From Myotis daubentonii (taxonomy: Eukaryota > Chordata > Mammalia > Chiroptera > Vespertilionidae): a stretch of 64,000 nucleotides of DNA. The position numbers were made by a program, and so were the translations under genes. The notes beneath the pieces are model-generated. The model saw nothing but the letters and a program-made list of their open reading frames with translations. It made no database searches and was not told where the DNA came from. Of the stretch, positions 32,521-43,799 are shown piece by piece (position 1 is the first letter of the stretch; every line of letters starts with the position of its first letter). The stretch lies in NCBI RefSeq assembly GCF_963259705.1, contig NC_081850.1, positions 35,821,892 through 35,885,891 of the forward strand, given 5' to 3'.

Positions 32521-32732
32521 CCTAATGCAGGAGAGTGTCAGAATCCCATATCTGGAAAAGAGGGATGTGGGACACTGTGCCCTGATTGAGGTCCCAGGAG
32601 ACCTGCTTTGTACTAGGAAAGGATCAATGTTGGACCACTGACTGCAGAGCACAAAAGAGAGACACGTCTCAGAAACAAAGAGGACACAGCTAAGAAGTGA
32701 ATAGTACAACTGAAGTAATAACCGTCGAGTCT

Positions 32733-33172
32733 GTATTAGTTTGCTAGGCTGCTATAACAAAGTACCACACACCCAGTGGTTTAACTAACAGAAATCTATT
32801 GTCTCACAGTTCTAAAGGCTAGAAGTCCAAAAGCAAGGCTCTGGCAGAGTTGGTTTCTTCTGAGCACTGTAAGGAAGAATCTGTTTCATGCCTCTCCCTT
32901 AGCTTTTGCTGATTTGCTAACAATCTTTGGCACAGAAACATCACCCGTCTCGTCCTTCATCTTCTGTGATGTTCTCCCTGTTTGCATGTCTTTGTGTTTA
33001 AATTTCTCATTTCCATAAGGATACCAGTAGAATTAGATTAGTACGCACCCAATGACCTCATCATAATTTAACTAATTACATCAAATAAGGTCACATTCTG
33101 AGGTACTGCAGGGGTGGGGCACTTACAACTTCAATGTATGAATTTTTGAGGAATATAATTTCACCCATCACA
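32733..33172 (-). mobile_element. MLT1-type MaLR LTR (minus), nearly full length
   Basis: It begins tgtattagtttgctaggctgc and continues with ...ataacaaagtaccacac..., ...tctcacagttctaaaggct..., ...tggtttcttctgag..., ...gacctcatcataatttaac... and ...cacattctgaggtactgc... to atttcacccatcaca. This is the order of a reversed MLT1A/B-type LTR. No internal region is attached. Confidence 0.88.
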
Positions 33173-33938
33173 GAGCTGGACAAAGAGGCAGAAGTAAAGT
33201 AGCTAATAGGACAGAAACTGGAGATGCCAAGATGGAGCAGGAGACTGACAGACAGAACCTGGGCAGAATCGCTGAGGCACTGGCAGATTTGTTTTTTAAC
33301 TGGACTCCTCAAGTTCATGTGCAAGGAGAGAGGTGCTAAGGCGAGGAGTTCATCCTAGGAGAGATATAGACACATCATGGGATGCTAGAGCAGAATAGCT
33401 AACCTGTGTGGATGAGTGGCTGGTTTTTAAAGAACACTAAAAGGAACTACACTGGGTCACAATGGAGGCCTGTTCACCCTGTTCCCCTTTTTCCTCTGCT
33501 ACCACAAGGATCTGACAATGAAAAGGCATGGTTACCTTCCCATATTCAATCTTATCCATTCATAAGATCCTAACCTTATAGGAGCTCCTTTGGGGTCCTA
33601 TAATACACAAATTCTTCTAACACTTTGAAAACCACTTGCTTTTACTTGTTGGTATGTGTGTGTGTCTGTGTGGTGGTAAATGATGCTCATACATTTACTG
33701 CCTGCTGTGTGACGGGCATTCTTCTTGTTTGCTTAAAACAAACAAACAAAATCTTATTCCTTTTCCTATAATTTCCTAGTATTTTCTCTCATTCAATTTT
33801 CATAGGAATACTTCCTTATCCTAATATTTTCTAGTATTGGTAAATCAGCGTGTCTTCTTAATCTTTTCTCCAGATTATATTTCAAATCAGTCCACTTTGT
33901 TCCAACTGCATTGCCCCCTCTATTACTATAGTACAGGT
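33173..33938. other. Unassigned interval with short (GT)n
   Basis: gtatgtgtgtgtgtctgtgtgg lies at about 33652-33673. No recognised gene or element. Confidence 0.4.
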
Positions 33939-34115
33939 CAGTGGTTCTCAGAGGGTGGCTTCCAGAAAGCAGCATCAGCATCATTGAGATCTTGTTAGAA
34001 ATGCAAATTCTCCACCCCCATCACCATCACACATACAGAATCAGAAACTCTAGGAATGGGGTCAAGAAATCTGTGTTTTAACACCCTCTGGGTAATTCTG
34101 ATCACTAGGCCAATG
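33939..34115 (+). mobile_element. MER20 (hAT-Charlie DNA transposon)
   Basis: It starts cagtggttctcagag and continues with ...agcagcatcagcatcattgag..., ...cttgttagaaatgcaaattctc... (near 33992), ...agaatcagaaactctagg..., ...gaaatctgtgttttaacac... and ...gtaattctgatcac.... This is the MER20 order. The right terminal repeat is decayed. MER20 is a placental-mammal element known in the literature for contributing regulatory sites in endometrium. Confidence 0.9.
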
Positions 34116-34139
34116 TCATTTCTCACCTGGTCTGATGCA

Positions 34140-34490
34140 CTGGCCTGCCAACTAATATCCCCCTATATTCACTGCCTATTCTCCACAGAAGAGCTAGGGT
34201 GACTTCCTCCAAATGTCAATCAGATTGTTTCATTCCCATGCTTAAAACTTTAAAGCAAAGGCACTTACAGTAAAAGTGAAGTTTTCACTCAAACATCTAA
34301 GGCCTTGGCTGATTGTCCCTTTCTGATATTCCACCTCTTACTTTGTCACTTTCCCCCTTGCCCACCACTCTTTGGGAATACTGGTATTTAGCTGATGAAA
34401 CATGCTAAGTCAACCCTGTTTGTTTTTCTATCCTTAGCACCTGGTACAGAAGAGACGTGTACTGTATATTTATTGAATAAACCATTTAAT
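34140..34490 (+). mobile_element. L2 LINE fragment (plus)
   Basis: ...gtgacttcctccaaatgtcaatcagattg..., ...cccatgcttaaaactttaaagc..., ...ctaaggccttggctgattg... and a 3' end ...ccttagcacctggtacagaag... ...tatttattgaataaa together follow L2. Confidence 0.72.
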
Positions 34491-34739
34491 TGGGGAAAAT
34501 ATCCCTACCTACTTTATTTACCTTTCTTATAATTTTATTGAATCCAAATTTTCCCCTTCTTAGGTTTTATCTACTTATATTCTCTCCAGATGCTTACATC
34601 CTTTGGTTCATTTCAGTTAACCATTGGTAAACTCTATGAAGTATTAATTAATAAAGTACCTATTAGCACAATAACACATGGACTCATCTCTAGAAGTTCA
34701 TAAGCTATAGAAAAGCAGAAATGTAACCACCTTCTTAAA

Positions 34740-35020
34740 AAATCTTTATGCTAGGTGCCATAATACATGGTAATGAAGGTAATATTTGATCTGGGTCCAA
34801 AACGAAGAGTTCTCAGAATAAAGAATTACATAAGGATATTCCTCACAGAGGAACAGCAGGTGCAAAAGCACTGAGCTATTAAGTAAACAAAGATAACAAG
34901 TTCAGAGTGGTTCAGTCTTGGAGAAAAGAAGCTACACATGAGGTTGAAGAGTTAGAGTAGACCCTATATATAGTGAATGATGCTTTAAGCAAGTGAAACT
35001 CAGATTTCACTCTGTAGAAA
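34740..35020 (-). mobile_element. L2 LINE fragment (minus)
   Basis: ...ggaacagcaggtgcaaaagcactgag... near 34851 and ...atgctttaagcaagtgaaa... near 34979 are typical reversed L2 motifs. Highly diverged. Confidence 0.55.
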
Positions 35021-35228
35021 ATGGGAAGTTCCACATTATTTTCCATAGTAGCTGCACCATTTTGTATTCCCACCAACAGTAAACAAAGATTCCAATTTCT
35101 CTTCATCCTTGCCAATACTTTTGTTTTGCTTTTTTATAATAGCCATCCTAACAGATATGTAGTAATATGTCATTGGGGTTTGATTTACATTTCCCTGATG
35201 ATTTGTGACATTGAACATATTTCCATGG
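35021..35228 (-). mobile_element. L1 3'-region fragment (minus)
   Basis: ...ttccatagtagctgcaccattttg..., ...attcccaccaacagtaaac..., ...atagccatcctaacagatatg... and ...tttgatttacatttccctgatgat... are the same reversed L1 segments as at 18240-18430, in the same order, but from an older copy. Confidence 0.85.
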
Positions 35229-35229
35229 A

Positions 35230-35735
35230 AGAAATCCGATTTTTAATCTGGACGGGGGAGGACCATATTTGAGTTTAGGGTCCCTCTGGTGGTAATATGG
35301 GGGATGGACTAGAAAGAGAGGAGATAAGAGGCATGAAGCCCATTTAGGAGGCTGTAATTTCTGAACCTTCTCTTCTCTTTTCCCTTTTTACTTCTGTGGA
35401 AGATGCCTGTCCTCATCACTTTAGACAAGGTAATGGTCAACACTGTCTTTCTGTTTTCTTCGGTGACTGAGTGTAGTTCCAAGTCTTGTCAGTTTTGAAA
35501 CTGTAGGGGCTCCGTGTAAAGGAGTATTCCCTTGAGCTGTATGTGCTCTGTTACCCAGCGAATCCCCTTTGGAGTCACTTTCCCCAGGCCACCTTTAGGC
35601 TTCCACACTCACAGTGCCCCACTGAATACAGGATCACAGGGTCACTACTCCTGAGTTTGGAAGACTAGTAAGCCTGCCTATTCATGCCTTTTTCCTGGTA
35701 CTTGTGAAACCCAACCTTTTATGACTGGAAGGGGC
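35230..35735. other. Unassigned interval
   Basis: No recognised element or gene. Confidence 0.4.
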
Positions 35736-35739
35736 ATTG

Positions 35740-35850
35740 ATGAGTATCTAATTTGTTCTACAGAAATCAGTAGTTAAATAGATTAAGGATTTGCCCAATG
35801 TTACATATCTGGTTAGCGTCAGAGGTGGGACTTGATTCTTATCACCACAA
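35740..35850 (+). mobile_element. MIR-like fragment
   Basis: ...gattaaggatttgcccaatgttacat..., ...tggttagcgtcagaggtgggacttg... is MIR-like. Confidence 0.55.
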
Positions 35851-35902
35851 ATTGTTTCCTAAATGATATCCTTCTGGACACATGCAATCATGGGATGAAT
35901 AA

Positions 35903-36218
35903 TCTATAATAATAAAAGGGTAATATGCTAATTAGACCAGATGTCTTCCGGACATCATTCTGGATGCCCTTCCTGATCAAGCCAGGCTGGAGGGAAGCCA
36001 GCCTGGGTTCCAGATGCCTGCGGGCAGCCCAAGGGAAGCAGCCCAGGTTCTGGGTGCCTGCCGGCAGCCCAAGGGAAGCAGCCCAGGTTCTGGGTGCCTG
36101 CCGGCAGCCGAAGAAGGGAAGGCCAGGTTCTGGGTGCCAGAGGGAAGCCGGTGCTGGCAGCCGGGAGGGGGGAAGGAAGGCCTACTCTTGCACCAATTTT
36201 TGTGCATTGGGCATCTAG
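35903..36218 (+). mobile_element. Complete HeliBat-type Helitron (plus) with 40-bp minisatellite
   Basis: TC at 35903 (TCTATAATAATAAAAGGG) is preceded by A. The 3' end is a gcaccaatttttgtgc hairpin, then attgggcatCTAG (36218), with T next. It is 316 bp long. The core holds 40-bp units. The units at 36021-36060 and 36061-36100 differ at one base, a third unit (36101-36140) is more diverged, and a fourth partial one lies to the left. There is no target duplication or coding. Open frames across it on both strands reflect the stop-poor repeat. Confidence 0.95.
36021..36140. repeat. 40-bp tandem repeat x3 inside a Helitron
   Basis: Three abutting units each contain gcagccc, agggaagcag and caggttctgggtgcc. 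The first two are 39/40 identical. Confidence 0.95.
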
Positions 36219-36239
36219 TGATAATCATAAAGTAGTATG

Positions 36240-36450
36240 CCTGGTGGTTTATAACTTACAAAGGGATTATTATATCAATTACCTTATTTATATTCAACTA
36301 CATGAGGTAAGTATTCTAATCATTCCCATTTTATTGACTAAAACACTGAATTAGGAAAGAGTAAATGACTTGCTGAAATGCCCATAGCCTGTGCTGGCAG
36401 AGAGGATACCAACCCCCAGATATTCTGATTCCTAATCTATGCTTTTTCTA
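36240..36450 (+). mobile_element. MIR-like fragment
   Basis: ...caattaccttatttatattcaac..., ...catgaggtaagtattctaatc..., ...cccattttattgactaaaac..., ...gtaaatgacttgctg... is a diverged MIR. Confidence 0.6.
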
Positions 36451-37040
36451 TCATACTCTGGGGCTTTGAGTGCTTTCCAGGCTATAAATGAGCCCTCATA
36501 TCTCTCTGACACAGCCTTTAGGTATCCTGGGTTTGTATGCCTAACACTGTGTATGGGACAAGGATTTAAAACTCTTCATCCTCTTAAGTCAGGTAGGTGA
36601 GCAACATCTTGATTAAAAAGAATTTGAAATCAGATGCTTTGAATAAGTAAGATTTTTATAAATTATAATGAACCCATAAAATAATCAGAAGAGAAATTAG
36701 AAGGGAATAAGAATGAGAAAAATTACAATTAAGACAGAATATTAAAATATCAGTTAACAAGAAGTTGCACAAATGCAATGGAAATTCCAGGGAACATCTT
36801 CAGAACCCCCAGTGCAACAAGCAAACAGCCAACAAGGAAACCAAAGCTTGAGGATGTGCAAGCAGACCCAATACCAAAACATGTACATAATTACCATCTC
36901 CTGAATCTGGGCAAGGGAAGGTGTCTTTCAAAATATCAACACTGCCATATATTAAAGTTACATTATGCCTCTGTAAAGTTTGCTAACTCAGTGCACACAG
37001 GACTCTTATTTTTTTCTAATGATAAATGTATTAATATAAT
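36450..37040. other. Unassigned interval
   Basis: No recognised element. The 114-codon open frame at 36778-37122 shows no family resemblance and runs into the following MIR, so it is not credible. Confidence 0.45.
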
Positions 37041-37044
37041 ATAC

Positions 37045-37260
37045 TTGCTATTTGGTGAATGCTTACTATCAATGTGCATAAACTACAATGTGTACTCTAT
37101 GTGTATGATCCCACATTATTAATGTTTCCATTTTTTATGTGAAGAAACTGAGGCTTAGAGAGGTTAAGTAACTTGCTTGAGGTCACATAGTTAATGGTGG
37201 TAAAGCCAGGATTTGAATTTAGGACTGTTTGACTACAAAGTCTAGGCTTCTGGACACTAA
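37045..37260 (+). mobile_element. Well-preserved MIR SINE
   Basis: ...tggtgaatgcttactatcaatg..., ...gaagaaactgaggcttagagagg..., ...ttaagtaacttgcttgagg..., ...tcacatagttaatggtgg..., ...agccaggatttgaattta.... A G tract follows at 37267-37275. Confidence 0.88.
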
Positions 37261-37275
37261 AATTTGTGGGGGGGG

Positions 37276-38098
37276 GGAGTAGGTTTGCATAAGTACTGGT
37301 TTGCATTTTATTTATAAATCGACCCTCTTACACAGTCATACTCTCTGAAATGGTGACAGCTGAAAGATAGGCTGCTTTCCTCTTATATTCAACCAACAGG
37401 TGTGTGGAAAACTACAGGCCATATTCCTTAAAGAACAGATGCTATGTTCTAACTTATTTAAAAATATCATTTTTATTTGTATTTGCTTACATTGAACTAC
37501 TGACTGTATTTGTGTGTGTATATTTTTGTGGAGCAAAATTATCATCAAAGTGTTAGGTTTTACAGCACATCCCAACAATATATTTAAAATCTAAACATGT
37601 TTTTAAATGTATACAAGTAAATGTATTTGTTTTGCATGCATGTCTCACAATAGTACTAGTAATTTGGGTACATATTCAGCTTGACCTGTGCACGTGATCT
37701 GGCATATATTTCATATGATCAAGAATTCTTGCTTTGTGAAATGAATGAATGTCACAAGGATAAATGAGAATGATGATATGGGTTATTGATTCTTAGAAGT
37801 ATCTAAGATGATTTGCCATGAATAATGAATTATATTTTATTCTTCCATTTTCATATTTTAATCATAACGCTCTAGTCCTAAGGTGGTGTATCTTGCCCAA
37901 GAATTCCATAACCTTAATTCATTAAAGTGCCCTTGAAGACAGCAGTCAGATAAAATAGTAATTCCTCTCTTATGAATTGAACCAACTAAAGCCCTTGTGA
38001 ATTGGCTAAGGAAATGGAGTTGAAGGCCCCAGAGGTAAGTGTCATCTCATTAGTAAATCACACCCCCCAAACCAGCACCAGCAGCCTCATGAGTTAAT
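37276..38098. other. Unassigned AT-rich interval
   Basis: No recognised element or gene. AT-rich with several TAAT motifs. Confidence 0.4.
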
Positions 38099-38104
38099 GC
38101 AAGA

Positions 38105-38425
38105 GTCTGAAAACTGTGACACTTGGGCCACCTGGTTTTATATGTCCTATGAGCCAAAGATGGTATTTACATGGTTGAAAAAATGAAAATAAGAATAATA
38201 TTGTTGGATATTGAAAACTATATGAAATGCAAATTTCAGTGTCCATAAAGAAAATATTATAGGAATACAGCCATGCCCATTTGTTTAGGTATTGGCTGTG
38301 GCTGCTTTTGTGCTACCATAGCAGCTTCCCCAGAGACTGTATGGCTCCCAAACCTTAAAATATTTGGTATTTTTGTTTGGCCCTTTACAGAAAAAGTTTG
38401 CTGAACCCTGATCAGGAGCATGACC
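38105..38425 (-). mobile_element. Old hAT (Charlie-like) DNA transposon (minus)
   Basis: The order gagtctgaaaactgtgac..., ...catgcccatttgtttagg..., ...gccctttacagaaaaagtttgctgaaccctg is a reversed hAT whose sense begins with the cagcaaactttttctgtaaagggcc-type terminus. The terminal repeats are degraded, and the family name is uncertain. Confidence 0.72.
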
Positions 38426-38499
38426 CCACCTCTTCAAAGTAATGCCGAACACAGAAAAGTACTTATGCCAACTGGAAAATCACAATCACTTATTCTCAC

Positions 38500-38660
38500 A
38501 CATTTACTGAGCATGTTCTGTGAGGTGGCCTCTGGGGAAGGCATGTGAGATGCAGGCTCAGTAAGATACAGTGCTGCTCTTATGGAGCTTGCTGTCTAAA
38601 AGGTTATAAAACGTACCTTAAAAACACAAAGCTGAAGTCCAGGAACAGCAAAGGTAGGGG
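38500..38660 (-). mobile_element. L2 LINE 3'-end fragment (minus)
   Basis: ...cacatttactgagcatgttctg..., ...aagatacagtgctgctcttatgg..., ...agcttgctgtctaaaagg is the reversed L2 3' end. Confidence 0.65.
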
Positions 38661-39485
38661 GAGACTGGTGCTTCCAATGGGAACTGGTTAAGAGCTTTGG
38701 TGAGTTAAGTATTTGACATGATAATTCTGTAAAAACAATAAAAGATAGAAGTCAGGTCAATGATCACTTCTCTGTAGCCTGGGATTTAGTTACTGAGTAG
38801 GTAGCCATTTAAGTGTTCTTCATTCTGGTAATGACAAAGTTCAAGCATCTTGAAGCTTCCCACCTACGCAAATAAATTTTCAAATGTGCTTTATAAAGAA
38901 TAAAAATTATTTGTCCTAAAGCTGTACATGCTTGTCTCGAATTGGGAGTTGAGGAGACTATGATAGATGAGGTCACAGTGGCCAGTTAATTGCATTTTTT
39001 GGAATCCTTCACAATGATCTCATCATCATAAATTCTGTTAGTAGTGTATTGTTATGACATAAATCTTGATGAACTCATCTTATATGAATATGGCTCTCTT
39101 AAGTCCTTTCTTCAGTGCTGCTTGGCATTTTCCATCATTGCTATATTATTTCCAGAAGAAGCAATCCACAGATGAGCCCCTCTGAAGAAAGGAATAATAA
39201 GAATGACCTGCCGAACCAGTTGGGTTGCCCTCACATATATGCCCCATTAACTTGCCTCCCTTAAAGTTTATCACTGGGTCTTTTACTCCTATCAGTTTTT
39301 ATTTCGACTTGCTCTATGAGCATTTGCCTAACAGCCCAGAGAGGTATTTCATTACTGCTTCTATCCCCCCCCCTTTTTTTTTACAGATAATGAAAAGGAG
39401 GTAAATTAGGATCAATAAACATGTTTATGTATTATACAGAATCAGCCATTAGAGAACCTTGAGTTCAGCCTATGCTACAAGGATC
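38660..39485. other. Unassigned interval
   Basis: Only a short cccccccc/tttttttt tract (about 39366-39382) stands out. Confidence 0.4.
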
Positions 39486-39489
39486 AGCT

Positions 39490-39600
39490 GAGATTCCAGC
39501 AAACACTGTCTGTTTCCTTCTTCATCATATCCCAAGCTCTCAGAACCATGCTTGACATGTATTAATTCCTCATAAGTATTTGATGAGCACATAGAATCAT
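39490..39600 (+). mobile_element. L2 LINE 3' end (plus)
   Basis: ...catatcccaagctctcagaaccatgcttgacatg... ...cataagtatttgatgagca is an L2-type 3' end. Confidence 0.5.
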
Positions 39601-40025
39601 TGCCTATCTTTTTATCAAAAAGTTATTGGTCCTTCTCACTGTTTTCACACTAATCCATTTTTAAGACTCAGTATTACCATGCTCTGCAATAAATATTAAG
39701 CAATGGCCACATGCCTTACACTATTAGATATTATGAAGGATCACAGAGAAGGATCATGCTGCTACCTGCCTTGGTGAATGTGTATATCTTTTCTAGAAGT
39801 CAAAGAATCATTTAAGAAATCATTTGAAAGTCTTAATGAATTAGATCAACTAATCAATTAATTTTTAAGTTCTCTCTTGGCATGTCCTCTGATCACTGTA
39901 CAAAGAGATGACATTGGGTTCTACAGAAAAGGTCCTTCCTTGTGGTTACAGATGGCCCTTAAGAAACCCTAAGTCCTGCTGTCATTCTTCAAAGAGCATA
40001 GGAGACAACAGGAAATAAAGGGAAG
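39600..40025. other. Unassigned interval
   Basis: No recognised element or gene. Confidence 0.35.
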
Positions 40026-40029
40026 AAAA

Positions 40030-40170
40030 TGGAGTGAAGAGACATGAGGTTTAGTCCCACATCTTGTCATTAATTCATTCTGAGCAAATCAGCTCAGCTC
40101 AATGAGTCTCACTTTCCTCATCTGGAAAATGGAGGGTGAAGCAGAAATAATGCTGTGGGTTCCTCCTAGA
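40030..40170 (-). mobile_element. MIR-like fragment
   Basis: ...ctgagcaaatcagctcagc..., ...gtctcactttcctcatctggaaaatgg... is MIR in this orientation. Confidence 0.65.
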
Positions 40171-40204
40171 ACATGGGCCACTTCCAGCTCTGGCCATAAA
40201 ATGC

Positions 40205-40350
40205 CTTTTCCAAAAAACTCTAAAGGTCTCTGATACGGTGGTAAGCCACCATTATAAAGAGACTGGATCCCTTTGTGAAGGAGAATATATCATTATTCTG
40301 GTAAGTCACTGAGATTTTTAACTTGTTTCACAATTAGTCTACCCTGATGA
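40205..40350 (+). repeat. First copy of an unassigned dispersed repeat
   Basis: gtaagccaccattataaaga..., ...gactggatccctttgtgaag... and ...tctggtaagtcactgag... recur, diverged, at 41120-41260 in the same orientation. It may be part of an old LTR retroelement. Confidence 0.6.
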
Positions 40351-40595
40351 AAACAGACATGCTGGTCTAGACTTTTCTTTAAGGATCTTTTTAACATGAG
40401 AATTCGTATTCCTTAATAGCCCTCCTTTATTTTTCTCTTCTTTTGTAAATATTGGGTGATGTTTGAACTAGTTTCCATTGTCTTTTCTTAACAAAGCACT
40501 GATCACCTATGATATTTAGGCATCACACTCACTTCTGTTTTATGGACCTGACCACAAATGTGTTTAATAGCTAAATACAAATTTACTGAAGGTTT

Positions 40596-40940
40596 GTGTC
40601 CCCTTAAACTTCACAGGTTAAAACCCCAATCTCTAATGTGATGGTATTTGGAGATGGGACCTTTGGGGGGTAATTAGATTTAGATGAGGTCACAGGTCAT
40701 GAGGGTGGAGCCCCTATGAAGATTTTCTCATAAGGAGAAGAAGAGGCACCAGGGCTGTCGCTCTCTGTCATGTGAGTTACAGCAAGAAGGTAGCCATCTA
40801 CAAGCCAGGAAGAGGGTTCTCACCAGATAACAATTCTGGACCTTAACCTCCGACTTTCTACACTCAACTGTGAGAAATGATATATTAAGCCCTTGTCTAT
40901 GGCTTTTTGTTATAGCAACCTTAGCTGACTAAGACGGTAT
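40596..40940 (+). mobile_element. MaLR LTR (MSTA/MLT1A-like, plus)
   Basis: The order tttgtgtccccttaaacttcac..., ...tgatggtatttggagatggg..., ...gatgaggtcacaggtcatgagggtgg..., ...agcaagaaggtagcc..., ...caactgtgagaaatgata..., ...tttgttatagcaaccttagctgactaaga is MaLR. It lies between the two copies of the dispersed repeat at 40205 and 41120. Confidence 0.85.
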
Positions 40941-41119
40941 CGAAGTCAAGGAGCGATTTTTTTTCAATTATAATCTTGTTACAAAACAACTGAAAAGAAC
41001 TATCAAGTTGTTTCGCTTTGCTTTCTCTTTTCATTTCTGCAAGGAAATTTCAAAAGAAAAAACATGTGGCTGTGAAAGTTCTATCAGGCCAACAGAATTT
41101 GCACTAGTGCCAACCTCAA

Positions 41120-41260
41120 ATTGGACTAGTTTCCACTGTCTGACATGGTGGCGAGCCTCCATTAGAGAGACCGGATCCCTTTGTGAAGAGAATACATCAT
41201 TCTTCTGGTAAGCCACAGAGACCTGTAGAGATTGGCACTAGTCCAACCTTCTCCCTAAGT
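41120..41260 (+). repeat. Second copy of the unassigned dispersed repeat
   Basis: catggtggcgagcctccatt..., ...gaccggatccctttgtgaag... and ...ttctggtaagccacagagac... match 40205-40350. The shared core is about 70 bp and roughly three-quarters identical by eye. Confidence 0.6.
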
Positions 41261-42315
41261 ACTTCCAATGTTCCTTTTATCAGAGAACCTGGACTCTCAA
41301 GATGGTCTGGGCTTATTTACTGACTGAGATAGTTGGAGGGTCCTGAGTGCAGAGAGGCTAGACATTCCGCTTGAACGCAGTGCAATTCACCAAAGCTCCA
41401 AAGGAGAGGCCACATATTTGCAATGCTTCATTCCGCTGGTGACTCCTCCCTTTCTCCCTCCTTCCCTACCCCATTTCCTCTCTCTTTCTCTCTTTTTTTC
41501 AGGTCTTGATCCTCTGGGCCAGTGCTTATTTATGTGGTTGTTTTTTTACACACCAAAAATGAAAAACATAATAAAGGGAAAGTGAGACTAGAAAAGATAC
41601 AGCAATTCTCTGCCTTTCCAACAGATGATGTCTGTAACCCAGGATCATTAACTGTACATAGAAATAGCAGTGTTTTTCTAAATAAGTCATCCTGGATGAG
41701 TGAGTCATCGGCTGTTTAAATTGTCATGATCTGATGTTGTGGAGCACACCTGTGTGAGTACACCTTTCTGGATGTCGCTGTGCATAAATACAGCTAGCTA
41801 GGTCCCAGTCTGCGCAGAGCTGGCAGTAGTCCAAAAAGGAAATTTTCATTGATCTTCCAGTTTAATTATATCTGTGGCAATATCTACTACCTTGTGAATC
41901 ATCATGTGGGCTCGTTAGGCACCTGTTCTCTCTCCACTTGCAAGGAAAATGTTTCAATTAGAATAAAAAAATGATTAAAGATCTCTTCTCTTCATTTCTT
42001 GCCCTAGGTGACTGGGAGGAAATTGACATGAATATGCAGCTAGTCAGGCGGAGAGCAGGTCAAATCACAGACAGGAACTTATTAGCTCTGTTCCATTTCC
42101 CCCAATGCACTCCCACTTTCTATCCCACACATGCATATCAAGTATTCATTGTATGGATGTCACATACAAATATTTAACTCAAATGAAGGCTCCACAAAGC
42201 ATCATGAGTCCAGTTGTTGCATTATTTCTTTTGTTCTAAAGGACTTACGGGTTGCTGAAGGTACAACTGCTGATAATCAAGTTTCTTAGGAAATAAAGAG
42301 AGAGGGAAATCTATA
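41260..42315. other. 1-kb unassigned interval
   Basis: A pyrimidine-rich tract (cctccctttctccctcc...) lies at about 41445-41505. Open frames at 41522 and 41971 are short and unrecognised. Confidence 0.4.
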
Positions 42316-42319
42316 AATA

Positions 42320-42440
42320 TTTGGTGTGCCCCACTCTGTATTAAGTACCTTTATTTAGTGTATCCCAGAGAATCTTCACACTAATGCTGTAGGATAGATG
42401 CTAATTTCACTTCCCTAAGAAAAAATTGAGGCCAACCAGC
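42320..42440 (+). mobile_element. MIR-like fragment
   Basis: ...gtattaagtacctttatttag..., ...agaatcttcacactaatgctg..., ...ataggatagatgctaa... is a diverged MIR. Confidence 0.55.
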
Positions 42441-42454
42441 ACTCACAGTTAGGT

Positions 42455-42740
42455 TGGTCTGGTTCCACTGTCGACCCCCAGACACATAAGCTTAAATGCT
42501 GATTGTTGTGGGCCTCTGTTATGCAGTGAACTAATATAGCCAGTAGATAGATGATGTGCAAGCCACTCTCCCATATTGGCTTCTTAGATGAAGAAAGCTG
42601 ACGACAGCCAGGAGGCAGGCAGAAGGTTTTAGCACATTTCATCCTCAATAAAAAGTCTCCTATTTCCTTCCAGTTTGGATAAGGAATAAATATTATAACT
42701 AAGTCATTAGGATGGGCAACTGGCCATTTATCAGCTGTTC
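42455..42740 (+). repeat. Unassigned repeat, first of two related copies (LTR-like)
   Basis: gctgattgttgtgggcctctg..., ...ttatgcagtgaactaatat... and ...agccaggaggcaggcagaagg... correspond to gctggatgttgtgtgcttctg..., ...ttatgcaacaaataaaag... and ...agccaggagacagacagaagg at 43543-43690. Same orientation, about 1.1 kb apart. Confidence 0.55.
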
Positions 42741-43309
42741 TTTAATCCTGTGAAGAGTTATATCAGGACAATGGTGGACAATGCATTAGAGCTAGAGTTC
42801 CACAGCCAAGGCCTGGATGATTAAGGATATATAAAATTAGGAATTATACTTAAAACGGATAATCAGTAATCCAGAGGGCAGTAGTCTCTGTGAGGTTGGA
42901 TGGACTAGTCTGTTTATTCAACTTGGTGCCCTCCTAAGACACTCAGGAGAGAGCCTGGAGGGTAATGACCCACTTCCAGTATGTTTCTTCACTAAAACTG
43001 AGTATGTTCTTCAGTACAGCTACTAAGCTCACCTGTTGGAGTGGCCGGATATAGATGACTGATTATACTAACAAATCAGAGTACACAACACATGGTCTGA
43101 TCCATACTAAGGGTTCAGAAAGAGTGCCTTCACCTTCTCTGTCCTTCGTAGATGCGTAATAAATACCCACTTTAGTAACTGGAACTGAAACCAGGGTCAG
43201 GGCAGTCCAGTAGGTTGGAATCAGCTGGGAATCAGAACCTGCCACCCCCTTGAGATCACACAGCAGGACCAATCCTTGCTTAGGAGTGAGGCAGTGGGTG
43301 CCTGACCTC

Positions 43310-43790
43310 ACTCTCACCTCCATGGATAGAAGGGGCTTCTCTGCACTTGGAATTTGGGGTTGCCTATATGGTTTACTTTGACCAATTGAATGATAGGGGC
43401 TGGAATGTGACTGAAGGCTTGACAGGTATTTGCACACTGGGACTTGCTCTTCAGTGCTCTGCAAGTTCTAGAAGAAGAACATGCCCAGGTGAGCAGAGTC
43501 AGCCAATACTCACCAACCTGAGATGCAACTAAAAAATGCTGGATGTTGTGTGCTTCTGAGACCATGTGTTGTCTGTTATGCAACAAATAAAAGCAGGCAG
43601 TAAATAGGTGTCATTAATTCCTTCTCTCCTATTGGTGGCTGAGTGTAGAAAGTGTACAATAGCCAGGAGACAGACAGAAGGCACCAGCATGCTTCTGCCT
43701 CAGCAAGAAGCCACAATAATCCCCCCAGTTCAGGTAAGAGCCCATCAATAACTACATTGAAAATCATAGCACTTCAGGTCTAGAAGAATG
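43310..43790 (+). repeat. Second related copy, with MaLR/ERVL LTR-like flank
   Basis: It shares three blocks with 42455-42740. The preceding part (...gtttactttgaccaattgaatgatagg...) resembles MaLR/ERVL LTRs, so the pair may be two decayed LTRs of one insertion. The 133-codon minus-strand open frame (43063-43464) overlaps its left edge and has no recognisable domain. Confidence 0.45.
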
Positions 43791-43799
43791 ACTGGTGAT

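Noticed and set aside
36778..37122. 114-codon plus-strand frame
   Set aside because: It runs into a MIR, shows no domain, and has no initiation or splice context.
43063..43464. 133-codon minus-strand frame
   Set aside because: No recognisable domain, and it overlaps an old repeat edge. No splice or promoter context supports it.
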